Positions 32,749 to 43,439 are shown, numbered from the stretch's first letter. The stretch: 64,000 nucleotides of DNA from an uncultured Collinsella sp. (GCA_934621295.1 CAKTVB010000001.1:372001-436000), one strand, 5' to 3'. Program-made: numbers and translations. The notes: generated by a model from the sequence alone, not told the origin.

Positions 32749-35301
32749 CTAGCTGCCAAATACCTCTTCGGCGATGCGGGCGGATTCGGCAGCATCCTTG
32801 GCATAGTAGTCGGCGCCAATCTGTTTGGCGTATTCGGGGGTGAGAACAGCTCCGCCTACGATGATCTTGACGTCGGGCACCTCGGCGTGCAGCAGGCGGA
32901 TGGTCTCTTCCATGCTGGTAACCGTGGTGGTCATGAGCGCGGAGAGGCCCACGAGCTTGACGTCGCGCTCGCGCACCGCGTCGAGCACGGCTTGCGGGTC
33001 TACATCGCGACCCAGATCAAAGACGGTGTAGCCGTAGTTGTCGAGGAGCATCTTAACGATATTTTTGCCAATGTCGTGGATGTCGCCTTTCACGGTGGCA
33101 ACGCAGATCTTGCCCTTGTCGGCAATTTCGCCAGCAGGCATGGCGGCCTTGATGGTGTCAAAGCCCACACGCGCCGCCTCCGCCGATGCCATCAGCTGCG
33201 GCAGGAAGAACTTTCCCTGGTCAAACAGGACGCCAACTTCATCAAGCGCAGGGATGAAATGGTCGTTGATGAGTTCCATAGCGGGAATCGTTTTGAGGAG
33301 TTCCTTAGTTGTGGCGGCAATCTCTCCCTTGCGTCCGCTGATGACGAGGCGGGCGATGGGGTCCTCGTTTGCCGGGGAGTCTGCGGTTGCGGCGGGCGTG
33401 ACGGCTGTTCCCGGTGCAACCGCAAGAGCGGGATCGGCGGCGATTTTGTAGGGGTCGGTCCACTCGGCATAACGTCCGATGTAGTCGACCGAACCCTCGT
33501 CTTCGGCATTGATTACGCGATAGGCGCGGACGGTGTCCATAAAGCGGTCGGATCCCGGATTCATGATGGGGGCGTCAAGGCCGGCGCCAAAGGCCGCTGC
33601 CAGGAAGGTCGAGCCCAGAAGCGGGCGTGCGGGCAGGCCAAAGCTCACATTGGAAACGCCAAGGGCGCACTTCACGCCCAGGCGCTCCTTGACCATGCGC
33701 ACGGCGCGCAGGATTTCGATGACCTGAGCTTGATTGGTGGAGGCCGTCATGACCAAGCAGTCGATGAGGATTCGATCGCGGGCGATGCCGTAGCGCTCGC
33801 ATTCGTCCACGATGCGCTCGGCGATGGCAAAGCGCTTCTCGGCCGTCTCGGCGATACCGTCCTCGTCGAGTGCCAAGCCGATCACGTTGGTGCCGTAGTG
33901 GGCCACGATAGGCAGGACCTCGTTCATGATTTGACGCTTGCCGTTGACCGAGTTGATGATGGGCTTGCCGGCATAGCGGCGCGTTGCGGCCTCAACGGCG
34001 GTGGGGTCGGTCGAGTCGATTTGCAGGGGCAGCAGTGTGGAGCCTTGGAGCTGCTCGCATGCTGCCTGGATCATCTTGACCTCGTCGATCTCGGGCAGGC
34101 CTACGTTGACGTCGAGGATATCGGCTCCCTGCTCCTGCTGGCTAATGCCCTGGGACACTACGTAATCGAGGTCGCCGTCGCGCAGGGCTTGCTGCAGACG
34201 CTTTTTGCCCGTGGGGTTGATGCGCTCGCCGATAACAGCGATGCGATGTCCCGCAACAGGCAGAGTGACACAGCTCTGTGCGCTTGTGACATACATGGCG
34301 GGATCGCGATGGCGCACCTGCGGTGCACGTCCTTCGATGAGCTGTTTAAGGAGGTGCATATGCTCGGGTGTGGTGCCGCAGCAACCTCCCACGACGCCGA
34401 CGCCATCCTCGATCATGCCGGCGACGGCCTGGGCGTACTCGGGCGCGTCGATGTCAAAGACGGTATTGCCCTCGTTGTCTACGTGCGGCAGGCCGGCGTT
34501 TGCCTGTACGAGTACGGGCTTGTCGGTAACGTCGAGCATGCGCTTGGCAAAGGGGCGCAGGTCGGCGGGGCCCTGGCTGCAGTTGATGCCTACGACGTCT
34601 GCTCCCAGGGAGTCGAGGGTGATAGCGGCGACTTCGGGGCTCGTGCCCAAAAACGTACGGCCATCCTCTTCGAAGGTCATGGTGGCAAAGATGGGCAGGT
34701 CGGAGTTCTCCTTGGCGGCAAGGACGGCGGCCTTGGTTTCGGCGAGGTCGGTCATGGTCTCGATGATAAACAGGTCGACGCCTGCCTTGACGCCCGCCTC
34801 GACCTCTTCCTTAAACAGCAGGTACGCCTCATCAAACGACATGGTGCCCAGGGGGCGCAGCAGGGCTCCGATAGGGCCGATGTCGCCTGCCACATAGCGT
34901 GCTCCGGCGGCGCGGGCGCACGCGACGGCGGAGGCAAAGACGTCTTCCACGCTGGCGGCTCCATCGAGCTTGTGTGCGTTGGCACCAAAGGTATTGGAGG
35001 TGATCACGTCGCATCCCGCCTCGACGTACTGGCGCTGGATGTCCGTGATCACATCGGGGTCGGAGAAGTTGAGAAGCTCCGGCAGGGCGCCTGCCTTCAT
35101 GCCTGCCGCCTGCAGCATGGTGCCCATGCCGCCGTCAAATAGCAGGTGCTCTTCGCCACGCAAAACGGCACGCAGATGGTCGTCGCAGCGCAGCGCGTCG
35201 ATCGTGCGTGGCGTGTAGGCAGCCCCCTCGCGTCGCGCGCTATCGATGGGCGCGGTGAGCGGATGGCCGTTGACATCGGTGGTTTTGAGCGTGTGTTTCA
35301 T
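32749..35301 (-). CDS. metH: Cobalamin-dependent methionine synthase, no reactivation domain
   Basis: An 850-residue MetH, transferring methyl from methyl-THF via B12 to homocysteine. Domains in order: homocysteine barrel (about 50-330, zinc ligands in GINCSQG and GGCCGTTPEH), pterin-binding barrel (about 355-610, GERINPTGKKRLQQAL), a cap helix bundle, and the B12 domain with DIHDIGKNI (about 738-746, the axial His) and [10 protein letters not shown]. The C-terminal SAM-binding reactivation domain of E. coli MetH is missing and is encoded separately just upstream. The start at ATG 35301 follows GAGG by 7 nt; an earlier ATG (35322) lacks a site. A GACAAAT/ATTTGTC dyad (32697-32720) lies downstream. 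Confidence 0.95.
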   Translation of the reverse strand: MKHTLKTTDVNGHPLTAPIDSARREGAAYTPRTIDALRCDDHLRAVLRGEEHLLFDGGMGTMLQAAGMKAGALPELLNFSDPDVITDIQRQYVEAGCDVITSNTFGANAHKLDGAASVEDVFASAVACARAAGARYVAGDIGPIGALLRPLGTMSFDEAYLLFKEEVEAGVKAGVDLFIIETMTDLAETKAAVLAAKENSDLPIFATMTFEEDGRTFLGTSPEVAAITLDSLGADVVGINCSQGPADLRPFAKRMLDVTDKPVLVQANAGLPHVDNEGNTVFDIDAPEYAQAVAGMIEDGVGVVGGCCGTTPEHMHLLKQLIEGRAPQVRHRDPAMYVTSAQSCVTLPVAGHRIAVIGERINPTGKKRLQQALRDGDLDYVVSQGISQQEQGADILDVNVGLPEIDEVKMIQAACEQLQGSTLLPLQIDSTDPTAVEAATRRYAGKPIINSVNGKRQIMNEVLPIVAHYGTNVIGLALDEDGIAETAEKRFAIAERIVDECERYGIARDRILIDCLVMTASTNQAQVIEILRAVRMVKERLGVKCALGVSNVSFGLPARPLLGSTFLAAAFGAGLDAPIMNPGSDRFMDTVRAYRVINAEDEGSVDYIGRYAEWTDPYKIAADPALAVAPGTAVTPAATADSPANEDPIARLVISGRKGEIAATTKELLKTIPAMELINDHFIPALDEVGVLFDQGKFFLPQLMASAEAARVGFDTIKAAMPAGEIADKGKICVATVKGDIHDIGKNIVKMLLDNYGYTVFDLGRDVDPQAVLDAVRERDVKLVGLSALMTTTVTSMEETIRLLHAEVPDVKIIVGGAVLTPEYAKQIGADYYAKDAAESARIAEEVFGS

Positions 35302-35370
35302 AATTAAGCCTCGCATGTTCAAAGGCGGATATCGGGGGTGGGGCGTCTATGCAGGCGGGATGCCACGGGG

Positions 35371-36135
35371 TTATCGTGTTTTCTCACCATAGCAGGTCTC
35401 GCCCCGTGCGCGGAAGGCGCAAGTGGGGCGCAGCCTGCAGATATTGCAGGTGGGGCGCGTGTTAGCGTCGTGCACCGGACCATCGAACAGGCCGATGAGC
35501 GCCGTTACGCTTTTGGTGGGCATGAGCAGGTTCGTTGTCGTGGTAGTGAGACCCAAAAGGCGGCTTGCATTAAGCGCGGCAAGGATGCTTGGCTGGGCCG
35601 AGAGGGGGCAGTCTCCGTAGCCGGGGCTAAAGCGCCAGTTTGCGTTCAGGCCCGCATTCGCCGCCTGTGCGCGCACGTCGCGGTCCATCTGTTCCACGGC
35701 GGCTTCGATATATGAGGAGCATGCGGCATCGAAGAGCGCGGCGTCGAGCGCCTGCTGGCTTGCCAGGGTGCGCAGCTTGCGTTCGCAATTCATGCCGAGC
35801 GTGCAGGCGAGCACCGTGCAAAAGGCGGCGTCTTTGAGGTGACGGTAGATGTCGCGTCCGGTGAGGACGATCTCGCTGTCTACGAGCTGGATGCAGGGCA
35901 TCCCATCGTCGTCGGTGCCACTGGCGTCGACGCGAAAGGTGCGGCGCACGCCCTTGGGTTCAATAGAGAGTTCGAGCTCCTCAACGCAACGCACGATTCG
36001 ACGCTCAAGGTTGAGGTCAATCTCTTGCCCACCATAGCCCAGGTAGCGCAGCATTTCCGCACGGTCCACGCGGGGGCGTGCGGAGGCATCGGGCCGATAA
36101 AGCGTGGGTGTTGCAAAAGAAGCCGGAAGATCCAT
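35371..36135 (-). CDS. Stand-alone methionine synthase reactivation-domain protein
   Basis: A 254-residue protein equivalent to the MetH activation domain. RFSPGYGDCPLSAQPSIL and LMPTKSVTALIGL match the SAM-binding RxxPGYxxxP region and following motif of the family. CNICRLRPTCAFRARGETCYG at the end adds four to five Cys not found in E. coli MetH, possibly a metal or cluster site. It would bind SAM and reductively re-methylate cob(II)alamin in the truncated MetH downstream. Its ATG overlaps the metF stop (TAATG), so the two are translationally coupled. Confidence 0.9.
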   Translation of the reverse strand: MDLPASFATPTLYRPDASARPRVDRAEMLRYLGYGGQEIDLNLERRIVRCVEELELSIEPKGVRRTFRVDASGTDDDGMPCIQLVDSEIVLTGRDIYRHLKDAAFCTVLACTLGMNCERKLRTLASQQALDAALFDAACSSYIEAAVEQMDRDVRAQAANAGLNANWRFSPGYGDCPLSAQPSILAALNASRLLGLTTTTTNLLMPTKSVTALIGLFDGPVHDANTRPTCNICRLRPTCAFRARGETCYGEKTR

Positions 36136-37010
36136 TATTTTCTGAGCGCCTCGACAGCAGCGCGGGCGACGGATGGGCGGTTCATGGTATAGACATGCAG
36201 GCCATCAGCACCGGCATCACGCAGGCCCTCGAGTTGGTGGCAGGCGTACTCGATGCCGGCTTCGCGCAGGGCATCTGGGTCGTCTTCGTACTTTGCCAAG
36301 AGTTTAATGACCGGAGAGGGGAGCGACGCGCCGCACATGAAGACCATGCGGCTGATCTGCTGCTTGCTCATGAACGGCATGATGCCCGCGGTGATGGGCA
36401 CTGTGATTCTCGCGCGGTCGGCCATCTCGCGAAAACGGAAGAAGTACTCGTTATCAAAGAAGAGCTGCGTCACGAAGAAGCTCGCTCCGGCATCTTGCTT
36501 TTGCTTAAGATGTTCAACAGAAAGCTCAAGGTTCTCGCAGGTGATATGTCCCTCGGGGTAGGCGGCTGCGCCCACGCAAAAACCGGCGTCCACAAGGGCG
36601 GGGATGAGGTCTTTGGCGTAAGGGTATTCGGCATGCGCGGCATCGGCGGCGTTGGTTCCTTGGGGCAAGTCCCCGCGCAGGGCAAGGACGTTTTCCACGC
36701 CGGCCTGGCGCATCTCGTCGATTTTGCGCTGCAGCTCATCGTGCGTAAGGGAGATGCAGGTCAGGTGCGCGACGGACGTAATGCCAAAGTCGTGCGTGAG
36801 CATGGAGGCGATTTTTGCCGTGGCCCCGGAGTTGCCCGAGCCGCCGGCGGAATACGTGACGCTCACAAAGTCGGGGCGAAGGTCTTGGAACTGTTCGGAA
36901 ACCTCGCGCGCGCGCTCAAGGGTGAGCTTGCCTTTGGGCGGGAACATCTCGAACGAGATGGGCTGTGCGCCCGTTGCCTTTGCAGAAGAGAAGATGTCGG
37001 CAACTTTCAT
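36135..37010 (-). CDS. metF: 5,10-Methylenetetrahydrofolate reductase
   Basis: A 291-residue MetF, a flavoprotein reducing methylene-THF to methyl-THF. PISFEMFPPKGKLTLERA at the N-terminus, FVSVTYSAGGSG, and FFVTQLFFDNEYFFRF are family motifs; NVLALRGDLPQG is the conserved NxLALRGD element. The start at ATG 37010 follows GGAGGTCCC; the frame to 37088 is rejected. It is first in the metF / reactivation / metH operon and makes the methyl donor for MetH. Confidence 0.95.
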   Translation of the reverse strand: MKVADIFSSAKATGAQPISFEMFPPKGKLTLERAREVSEQFQDLRPDFVSVTYSAGGSGNSGATAKIASMLTHDFGITSVAHLTCISLTHDELQRKIDEMRQAGVENVLALRGDLPQGTNAADAAHAEYPYAKDLIPALVDAGFCVGAAAYPEGHITCENLELSVEHLKQKQDAGASFFVTQLFFDNEYFFRFREMADRARITVPITAGIMPFMSKQQISRMVFMCGASLPSPVIKLLAKYEDDPDALREAGIEYACHQLEGLRDAGADGLHVYTMNRPSVARAAVEALRK

Positions 37011-37394
37011 GGGACCTCCGAAGTGTGTCGATGCGACGTTCCTGCCATCGCGTGGCAGAAATTTTACCGCAAGCAATAGCGATAGCATCCAAGCCGTTTC
37101 ATTTGTTAACCATAGGTTTTTTCTATTGCAAAGCGGGCTTGCTACAGATTCGTGACAGGCGCATTTCCTGCGCGTTGCGAGTTAGGGACGCGCATGTTTC
37201 GTGCTCCTTTTCCGTTCTTCTGAAAAAATCGTTTGACGTTGGGTTTTAGCTGCAGCTGCGGTATTCTCAACACGTTGGTTTCCGGCTGGCAACGTCTTGT
37301 TAATGCCGTCGAAACACGTCGTGCCTAATCTACGAATCGTTCGTTGGTAACAAACGCCGGCTGTAATCCGGTGTGAACATGAAGGGAGTTCCGC
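37011..37394. promoter_or_regulatory. Divergent metF/glnN upstream region
   Basis: 384 bp with no gene. Several short hairpins (for example TGCCA/TGGCA within the metF leader, CGTTG/CAACG near 37278-37302) and TTGACG at about 37234 are visible. I recognise no riboswitch, and no promoter can be fixed with confidence. Confidence 0.4.
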
Positions 37395-39482
37395 ATGGCC
37401 GATCTTACCGACCGCTTCGGGACCATGGTGTTCTCGGAAGATGTAATGAAAGAGTATCTTCCCAAGGACATCTACAAGCGTCTCGCCGCCACCATCGAGG
37501 ACGGCAAGCCGTTGGACCTGGACGTCGCTAACGCTGTTGCCCATGCCATGAAGGTTTGGGCTATCTCCAAGGGCGCCACGCATTACGCTCACTGGTTCCA
37601 GCCGCTCTCCGGCATCACGTCCGAGAAGCACGACAGCTTCCTTGAGCCTAATCACGACGGTACCGCCATCACCAAGTTCACGGGCAAGAACCTGATTCAG
37701 GGCGAGCCCGATGCCTCGAGCTTCCCCAACGGTGGCCTGCGCGCGACCTTCGAGGCCCGTGGCTACACCGCATGGGACTGCACGAGCCCCGCTTTCATCA
37801 AGGACGAGGTCCTGTGCATCCCCACGGCCTTCTGCTCCTACACCGGCGAGGCGCTCGACAAGAAGACCCCGCTTCTGCGCTCCATGACGGCTCTCGACCG
37901 CGAGTCCAAGCGCGTGCTTGCTCTCTTTGGCAAGAAGCCCAAGAAGGTCGTCCCCTCCGTCGGTGACGAGCAGGAGTACTTCCTGATCAAGAAGGACGCC
38001 TATCGTAAGCGCGCCGACCTGGTTATTACCGGCCGTACGCTTTTTGGTGCCACCCCCTGCAAGGGCCAGGAGCTTGAGGAGCACTACTTCGGCGCTATTC
38101 GTCCCACCGTCTCCTCCTACATGAAGGACCTCGATAACGAGCTGTGGGCACTCGGCATTCCGGGCAAGACCAAGCATAACGAGGTCGCTCCGTGCCAGCA
38201 CGAGCTCGCTCCTGTCTACGGCGAGGTCAACGAGGCAGTTGACCAGAACCTCGTGATGATGGAGAAGATGAAGCTCATCGCTTCCCGTCACGACCTGGTG
38301 TGCCTGCTGCACGAGAAGCCTTTCGAGGGCATCAACGGTTCGGGCAAGCACAACAACTGGTCGCTGGGCACCGAGTCCGAGAACCTGCTCGATCCGGGCG
38401 AGACGCCGCTCGACAACCTGCAGTTCATCGTCTTCCTCACCGCGGTGATCGAGGCTGTCGATAACTATCAGGAGCTGCTGCGTGCCTCCGTCGCTTCGGC
38501 TGGCAACGACCACCGTCTGGGCGCAAACGAGGCACCCCCGGCAATCGTCTCCATCTTCCTGGGCGACCAGCTTACCGAGGTTGTCGAGAAGATTGCCGAC
38601 GGCAAGGCTTCTGTCCATGCCACGCACGGCGTGCTCGATCTGGGCGCAAACACGCTGCCCAAGCTCATGCAGGACAATACCGACCGCAACCGCACCTCCC
38701 CGTTTGCCTTCACCGGCAACAAGTTCGAGTTCCGTGCCTGCGGTTCCGAGCAGAACGTCTCCGATCCGAACATGGTGCTCGACGTCGCCGTTGCCAAGTC
38801 GCTTAAGTCTTTTGCCGACGCGCTCGAGGGTACGCCCGAGGACAAGTTCCAGGATGCTGCGCTCGATTACTGCAAGAAGGTTCTGACCGAGCACAAGCGC
38901 ATCCTCTTCTCCGGCGACGGCTATTCCGATGAGTGGCCCGTCGAGGCCGAGAAACGCGGCCTTGCCAACAACAAGACCACGGCCGATGCCCTGCCCGCCT
39001 TCGTTGCCGAGAAGAGCATTGCGCTCTTTGAGGAGATGGGCGTCTTGACCCGTGCCGAGGCTCAGTGCCGCTACGACTGCAAGCTCGAGAAGTACAACAA
39101 GCTCATGAACATCGAGGCTACCACGATGGTTCGCGAGGCTCGCCGTACCTACCGTCCGGTCATCACCGCCTATGCGACTAAGGTCGCCAAGGGCCTTGAG
39201 GCCATTCGCGCAGCCGGTGCCGATGCCGCTATGCAGTGCGAGCAGAACACGCTCAACAAGCTTTGCAACGGCATCACCGAGATCAACGACTCCATCAAGG
39301 CGCTCGACGCCCTTCACAAGGAGGCCGAGGAGCTTGAGGGCCAGGAGCAGGCTAACAAGTATGCTCACGAGGTCATCCCCGCAATGGACAAGCTCCGCGC
39401 CGCTGTTGACGCTATGGAAGAGCTCGTGGCCCGCGATTACTGGCCCGTCCCGACCTACGACGACATCCTGTTCTACGTGTAA
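37395..39482 (+). CDS. glnN: Glutamine synthetase type III
   Basis: A 695-residue GSIII, making glutamine from glutamate, ammonia and ATP as a large dodecamer. The length (about 700) and motifs are those of GlnN, not Gln[18 protein letters not shown] at the N-terminus, [30 protein letters not shown] (metal-binding Glu), and [17 protein letters not shown] (nucleotide/glutamate site). ATG 37395 follows AAGGGAG. It is monocistronic with a terminator. In anaerobes GSIII is normally controlled by nitrogen status. Confidence 0.96.
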   Translation: MADLTDRFGTMVFSEDVMKEYLPKDIYKRLAATIEDGKPLDLDVANAVAHAMKVWAISKGATHYAHWFQPLSGITSEKHDSFLEPNHDGTAITKFTGKNLIQGEPDASSFPNGGLRATFEARGYTAWDCTSPAFIKDEVLCIPTAFCSYTGEALDKKTPLLRSMTALDRESKRVLALFGKKPKKVVPSVGDEQEYFLIKKDAYRKRADLVITGRTLFGATPCKGQELEEHYFGAIRPTVSSYMKDLDNELWALGIPGKTKHNEVAPCQHELAPVYGEVNEAVDQNLVMMEKMKLIASRHDLVCLLHEKPFEGINGSGKHNNWSLGTESENLLDPGETPLDNLQFIVFLTAVIEAVDNYQELLRASVASAGNDHRLGANEAPPAIVSIFLGDQLTEVVEKIADGKASVHATHGVLDLGANTLPKLMQDNTDRNRTSPFAFTGNKFEFRACGSEQNVSDPNMVLDVAVAKSLKSFADALEGTPEDKFQDAALDYCKKVLTEHKRILFSGDGYSDEWPVEAEKRGLANNKTTADALPAFVAEKSIALFEEMGVLTRAEAQCRYDCKLEKYNKLMNIEATTMVREARRTYRPVITAYATKVAKGLEAIRAAGADAAMQCEQNTLNKLCNGITEINDSIKALDALHKEAEELEGQEQANKYAHEVIPAMDKLRAAVDAMEELVARDYWPVPTYDDILFYV

Positions 39483-39510
39483 TCTCAACTGAGTTTCCAA
39501 GGTAGATGGA

Positions 39511-39545
39511 AAGGAGCCTCGCTTTGCGCGGGGCTCCTTTTTTGC
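39511..39545 (+). terminator. Intrinsic terminator of glnN
   Basis: AAGGAGCC (39511-39518) pairs with GGCTCCTT (39532-39539), followed by a T-run to 39543. Confidence 0.9.
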
Positions 39546-39617
39546 GTTGCGGGGATGCCGGAAAGCCTGAGAGCGATGCCGTGTGCAGGCGGCAGGGGTG
39601 TGGCTGCAGCCTTGTGA

Positions 39618-42600
39618 CTACCGTGCGCTTCTTTTCATGCAAGAGGCTCCGAGGGAGACCGCAGCGATGCCAAGGTCGCCTATCGCTATCCACAGGAGTG
39701 ATCCATCACCGGTGCCGGGTAGTCCGCTGCTATGACCTTTTGATTTTGTGCCGTTTGGTCGCTGAGGCGTTTTCTGGTCCGTGTCGCCGCTCGTACCAGG
39801 GACCGGCTCGGGATCGGGTTTGGGCTCGGGGACCGGCGTCGGCGCGGGCTCGGGATCGCGCCATTGCGCGTAGAGTGTGATCGAGGTGCCCTGCACGGAG
39901 CAGAGGTTTATGATCTGTTGTGCATCCTCATAGGTATCGCCCGATCCATCGCGTTGCGTGTTCCAACTGATAAATGTCGAATCTGCCAGTCCGTCGTTGT
40001 GGAAGACAAACGTGTTTTCGGGCAGGTAGAAGGCTTGCCCGTAGGTTGCCTCGATGGATTGCATGGCGGGTCCATCGGCAAGATTGCCATCGAAATGCAC
40101 AAAATAGGAGATGGGTTCCCATTGGGCGAAGAGCGTCAAAGTGCCCTCGGTATCCATGAGATTTTTGACAGCAGCGGCGTCTGTAAAGGTGTCCCCGCTG
40201 CCGTCCGGCTTTGTATTCCAGCCGGCAAAGGTATAGCCTGTGCGCGCAAAATCACAGGTAAAGAGGTCTGTTTCGGTGTCGTAGGTGAGCGTCTGCTCGC
40301 CCATGGTGCCCGTGGCGTCGTCTGCATTGGGGTCAAAACGAACACAATAGTCGATGGGGCGCGAGGTGGCATACATCGAGAGCGCCCTGTCTACAACGAT
40401 CGTGGTCGGATTGGATACCTCGGACGAGCCCTCGGCAAAACGCGCGGTGCCGTCAGACGAGGTCCATTGATTGAATGCGTAGCCGCGTGCAGTTCCGTGC
40501 GTCGTTAGGGACACGTGCGATCCCTCCAGGTACACCGTATCGGTACCCGCTGTGATGGACCAGCTCGGCTGTACATCGACCCCTTCAAGCTTGCTATCGC
40601 AGCTGGTAGCAAGCGAGTAGAGGTTGAGGGACAAGACATCGGCGTCATCGCCTACTTCGACAGTCTTGCCCGTATCTTTGCCGTCGAGCATAAGCGCGTA
40701 CGTGCCAGTGGGAAGCGCGCCTTCGCGCTTCAACGCATAGTATGTTGCTCCCGATGCGTCGGTCTTCTCCTCGAAGGGGGCAAAGACGGTCTCTCCGTCT
40801 ACGAGCGTGAGCCTCGACGCAAAGCCTTTCGCGGCACTGTTGTCGATACTGACGGTGACGGTAACGTCATGCGCACTGACGCTGTTGTCAATCCAGCGAG
40901 CCGTGAGAGTTAGGCCCATGGGCGAGCCGTTCGCGTCGAGGAGGATATTGCCGTCGACGTCTTTCGCACAGAGATTCGTGACCCACGCACCGTCAGAGAT
41001 CGCGCCGCCCACAGATGCGGAGGGTGCCCAGCCGGCAAAGGTGTACCCCGGCTTGCTAAAGCGGTTGGCGGGAAGCTGACCTGCGACGTCGATGTCGAAC
41101 AGTGCGTCATCCATATGGCCGGTAGCGCCCTCTCCGCCTTCGAAATGAATCGTATAGGGCTTGCGTGTCCACTGGGCGTAGAGCGTGACGGTTGCTCCAT
41201 CGGTGTCGGAAAGATTGTTCGCGGCCTCTCCGGGGGCAAAGGCGGTGCCGCTTCCGTCGGCAGCGATGTTCCAGCTACTGAGTGCGTAGCCGGGGATAAA
41301 GAGCGTGGAGCCCTCGCCGATCTTGTAGGTTTTGCCGTATTTGGCGACTATGTCATCGGGCACGGCGCCCGATGCTGTGGCGCTTGAGCCTGCAGGCGCG
41401 TTGGCGTCGAAATGGACTGTGTAGGAGACCGGACGCATCTGCGCATACAGCGTATACGAACCGTAGGATCCCGATCCATCTGTGCCGCCGCTGTAGATCC
41501 AGTTGCCCTGCGCATCGGTCAGGCAAGTATCGTTTACCGTGACGTTTGGGGAGAGCTTTCCACCGGCATCCATTACCTGCTCGCTATAGGGGTTGGGTGA
41601 GGCCGTGTAGCGCTCGACAACTTGTCCTGTTGCGGTGGCAGGTTGGATTGCCTCGACACCTTGTCCGAACAGGGCAAGGGCGTGACCGTCTGTTCCTGTT
41701 CCATACGGGGAGAGGGTGAGCTTGCATGCTGGATGCAACGTTCCGGTCTTTCCGGACGCGGCGGAGCCCGTATAAGGAACGCTTTGCGATTGCACGTTTG
41801 CATCGACGCGTACAAGTGTTGTCTCCGCGGGCAGCCAGGGGCAAAAGAGCACGTCTTTCTTGCCGTTGCCAAACTCGTCATCAAGACTTATCGCGGTGAC
41901 ATCGTTCATGCCATAGTTGCTGCTCAGACCTTTGACGATGGCCTGGGATTTACCAAGGTCGAGCTGTTTGTTTTCCAGCGTGACCATGGTTGCCGCTGTG
42001 GGTGAAACCTTATTGTGGGAGGCGCCGGTGGGGGTTACCTGAAACGTGCCCAGGTTGGTTACGGAGCCGTCGGGGGCAATAAGGATGGAACCTCCCGTGA
42101 TGGTCGCCGCAAAGTATTTGTCTTTTTGGGTGTTGTATCCGTTGCCATTGGAGCCGAAGGCGCTCGCTTTGCTGCCCCCTTTGGCAATGATGGTTCCGCC
42201 GCTGATGTCGACCGCTACATGCGGATACGACCCGGGGCCGTTTGTGCCGCCTCCGCCGATGGCGTGGGCGTGGTCGCTGGCCGCGTAGGCGCGGACGATA
42301 CCGCCCGTGATGGTGATGGTTTGGCGTCCGGTTGCCCTGCATTCATTGCCGATGGCGGCAGCGTGGGACGAGCTCGCTCCACCGCCAAAAGCAGTGACGT
42401 TTCCGCCGGATATGGTGATCGACTTGCACCAGTGTTCGTTGGCCGTTCCGCCGCCACTGCCGATGCCGCAGGCGTATTCACCGGCGATTGCCTTGACGGT
42501 TCCGCCTTTGATCACAATGCTGTTGACCTTTGAGCGGAACGACCCGCCGATGCCTGCTCCAAACTTGCCACCTGTGGCATTGACGGTTCCGCCCTCGATT

Positions 42601-43439
42601 GTGATAGTGCCATGGGTGAGGCCCTGCTCGTCGCGACCGCATCCGATTCCGGCACCGCCATCGCCACCCTTTGCCGTGACGTTGCTGCCCTTGATGGTGA
42701 TGTTTCGCATGGTCCCGTGAAAGCCGCATCCGATTCCCGCGCCGCCCGCGCTGCCATATGCTTCGATAGTTGCGGTGCCTTCAATCGTGATCCCGTCGAC
42801 ACTGCCGCCGGAACCGCCGCCGATGCCAGCGGCATCGGTTCCGCCTCGAGCGATTACTTTGCCGCTTTTGAAGAGAATGTTTCCGGTGACTCCATTGGAG
42901 ACGAGCTTGTAGTTAGTGCCAATGCCGGCGGACATGCTGCCAGTAGCCGCTGTCGCGCTGATGGTTCCCGGGTGTTCGGAATCGGCCGTGGAGAACACGA
43001 GCTTGGTTTGCGTTCCCTCCTTTTGGATTGCGGGGCTCGTCAGATAACTCGACAGTTTTGCCTGAGCGTTTGCCTCGCTGATGATGTTGACGGTTCCGCC
43101 TGTGTTTTCAATCTTTATCGAAGGGCATGTCTTGCCCGTATTGGCCGAGATACCGGGATTGATGTTGAGGCCGTCGGCGAGATAGAGTGTGACGTTTCCT
43201 GTTTTGACGTGAACCCATGTTGTGCTGCTGGAGCCGCAAAGGCGGTAAGAGCCCGGCTTGTCGATGGTGACGGTGGTGTTGGCGCCTTTGCCAGAGATGT
43301 CGATTGTGGTTATGACGTCATCGGCAAAAGCGGGCGTTGCGGCAAGGGCAAGCCCTAGGGCGCAGAACGCAGCGAGCGCGAGCATGCGCGAAAGATGGTT
43401 GCGCAGGGCGTGAAACATGCAGGATAGAGCGTCGGTCAT
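39618..43439 (-). CDS. Large LPxTG surface protein with Gly-rich repeats and InlB-type repeats
   Basis: A 1273-residue wall-anchored protein. A signal peptide (1-39, LALAATPAFA) leads into a region (about 40-480) of repeated GxGIGxGxxG / ITIxGGTVxA turns, as in carbohydrate-binding or beta-helix surface proteins. Then come about six Listeria/Bacteroides InlB B-like repeats with YTVHFDANA, YGKTYKI, FAGWNT-type and LYAQW motifs. A Pro/Glu-rich stalk (PEPAPTPVPEPKPDPEP) ends in LPGTG, a hydrophobic helix and KRSAR. ATG 43439 follows GAGGAGG. No sortase is nearby. It is a probable host- or glycan-binding adhesin. Confidence 0.9.
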   Translation of the reverse strand: MTDALSCMFHALRNHLSRMLALAAFCALGLALAATPAFADDVITTIDISGKGANTTVTIDKPGSYRLCGSSSTTWVHVKTGNVTLYLADGLNINPGISANTGKTCPSIKIENTGGTVNIISEANAQAKLSSYLTSPAIQKEGTQTKLVFSTADSEHPGTISATAATGSMSAGIGTNYKLVSNGVTGNILFKSGKVIARGGTDAAGIGGGSGGSVDGITIEGTATIEAYGSAGGAGIGCGFHGTMRNITIKGSNVTAKGGDGGAGIGCGRDEQGLTHGTITIEGGTVNATGGKFGAGIGGSFRSKVNSIVIKGGTVKAIAGEYACGIGSGGGTANEHWCKSITISGGNVTAFGGGASSSHAAAIGNECRATGRQTITITGGIVRAYAASDHAHAIGGGGTNGPGSYPHVAVDISGGTIIAKGGSKASAFGSNGNGYNTQKDKYFAATITGGSILIAPDGSVTNLGTFQVTPTGASHNKVSPTAATMVTLENKQLDLGKSQAIVKGLSSNYGMNDVTAISLDDEFGNGKKDVLFCPWLPAETTLVRVDANVQSQSVPYTGSAASGKTGTLHPACKLTLSPYGTGTDGHALALFGQGVEAIQPATATGQVVERYTASPNPYSEQVMDAGGKLSPNVTVNDTCLTDAQGNWIYSGGTDGSGSYGSYTLYAQMRPVSYTVHFDANAPAGSSATASGAVPDDIVAKYGKTYKIGEGSTLFIPGYALSSWNIAADGSGTAFAPGEAANNLSDTDGATVTLYAQWTRKPYTIHFEGGEGATGHMDDALFDIDVAGQLPANRFSKPGYTFAGWAPSASVGGAISDGAWVTNLCAKDVDGNILLDANGSPMGLTLTARWIDNSVSAHDVTVTVSIDNSAAKGFASRLTLVDGETVFAPFEEKTDASGATYYALKREGALPTGTYALMLDGKDTGKTVEVGDDADVLSLNLYSLATSCDSKLEGVDVQPSWSITAGTDTVYLEGSHVSLTTHGTARGYAFNQWTSSDGTARFAEGSSEVSNPTTIVVDRALSMYATSRPIDYCVRFDPNADDATGTMGEQTLTYDTETDLFTCDFARTGYTFAGWNTKPDGSGDTFTDAAAVKNLMDTEGTLTLFAQWEPISYFVHFDGNLADGPAMQSIEATYGQAFYLPENTFVFHNDGLADSTFISWNTQRDGSGDTYEDAQQIINLCSVQGTSITLYAQWRDPEPAPTPVPEPKPDPEPVPGTSGDTDQKTPQRPNGTKSKGHSSGLPGTGDGSLLWIAIGDLGIAAVSLGASCMKRSAR

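Noticed and set aside
31240..35142. 1300-codon plus-strand open frame
   Set aside because: It lies opposite the UPF0210 and metH genes, is low-complexity His/Asp/Gly-rich, and results from high GC and codon bias.
37182..39500. 772-codon minus-strand frame
   Set aside because: Antisense shadow of glnN, with no ribosome site and no recognisable domain.
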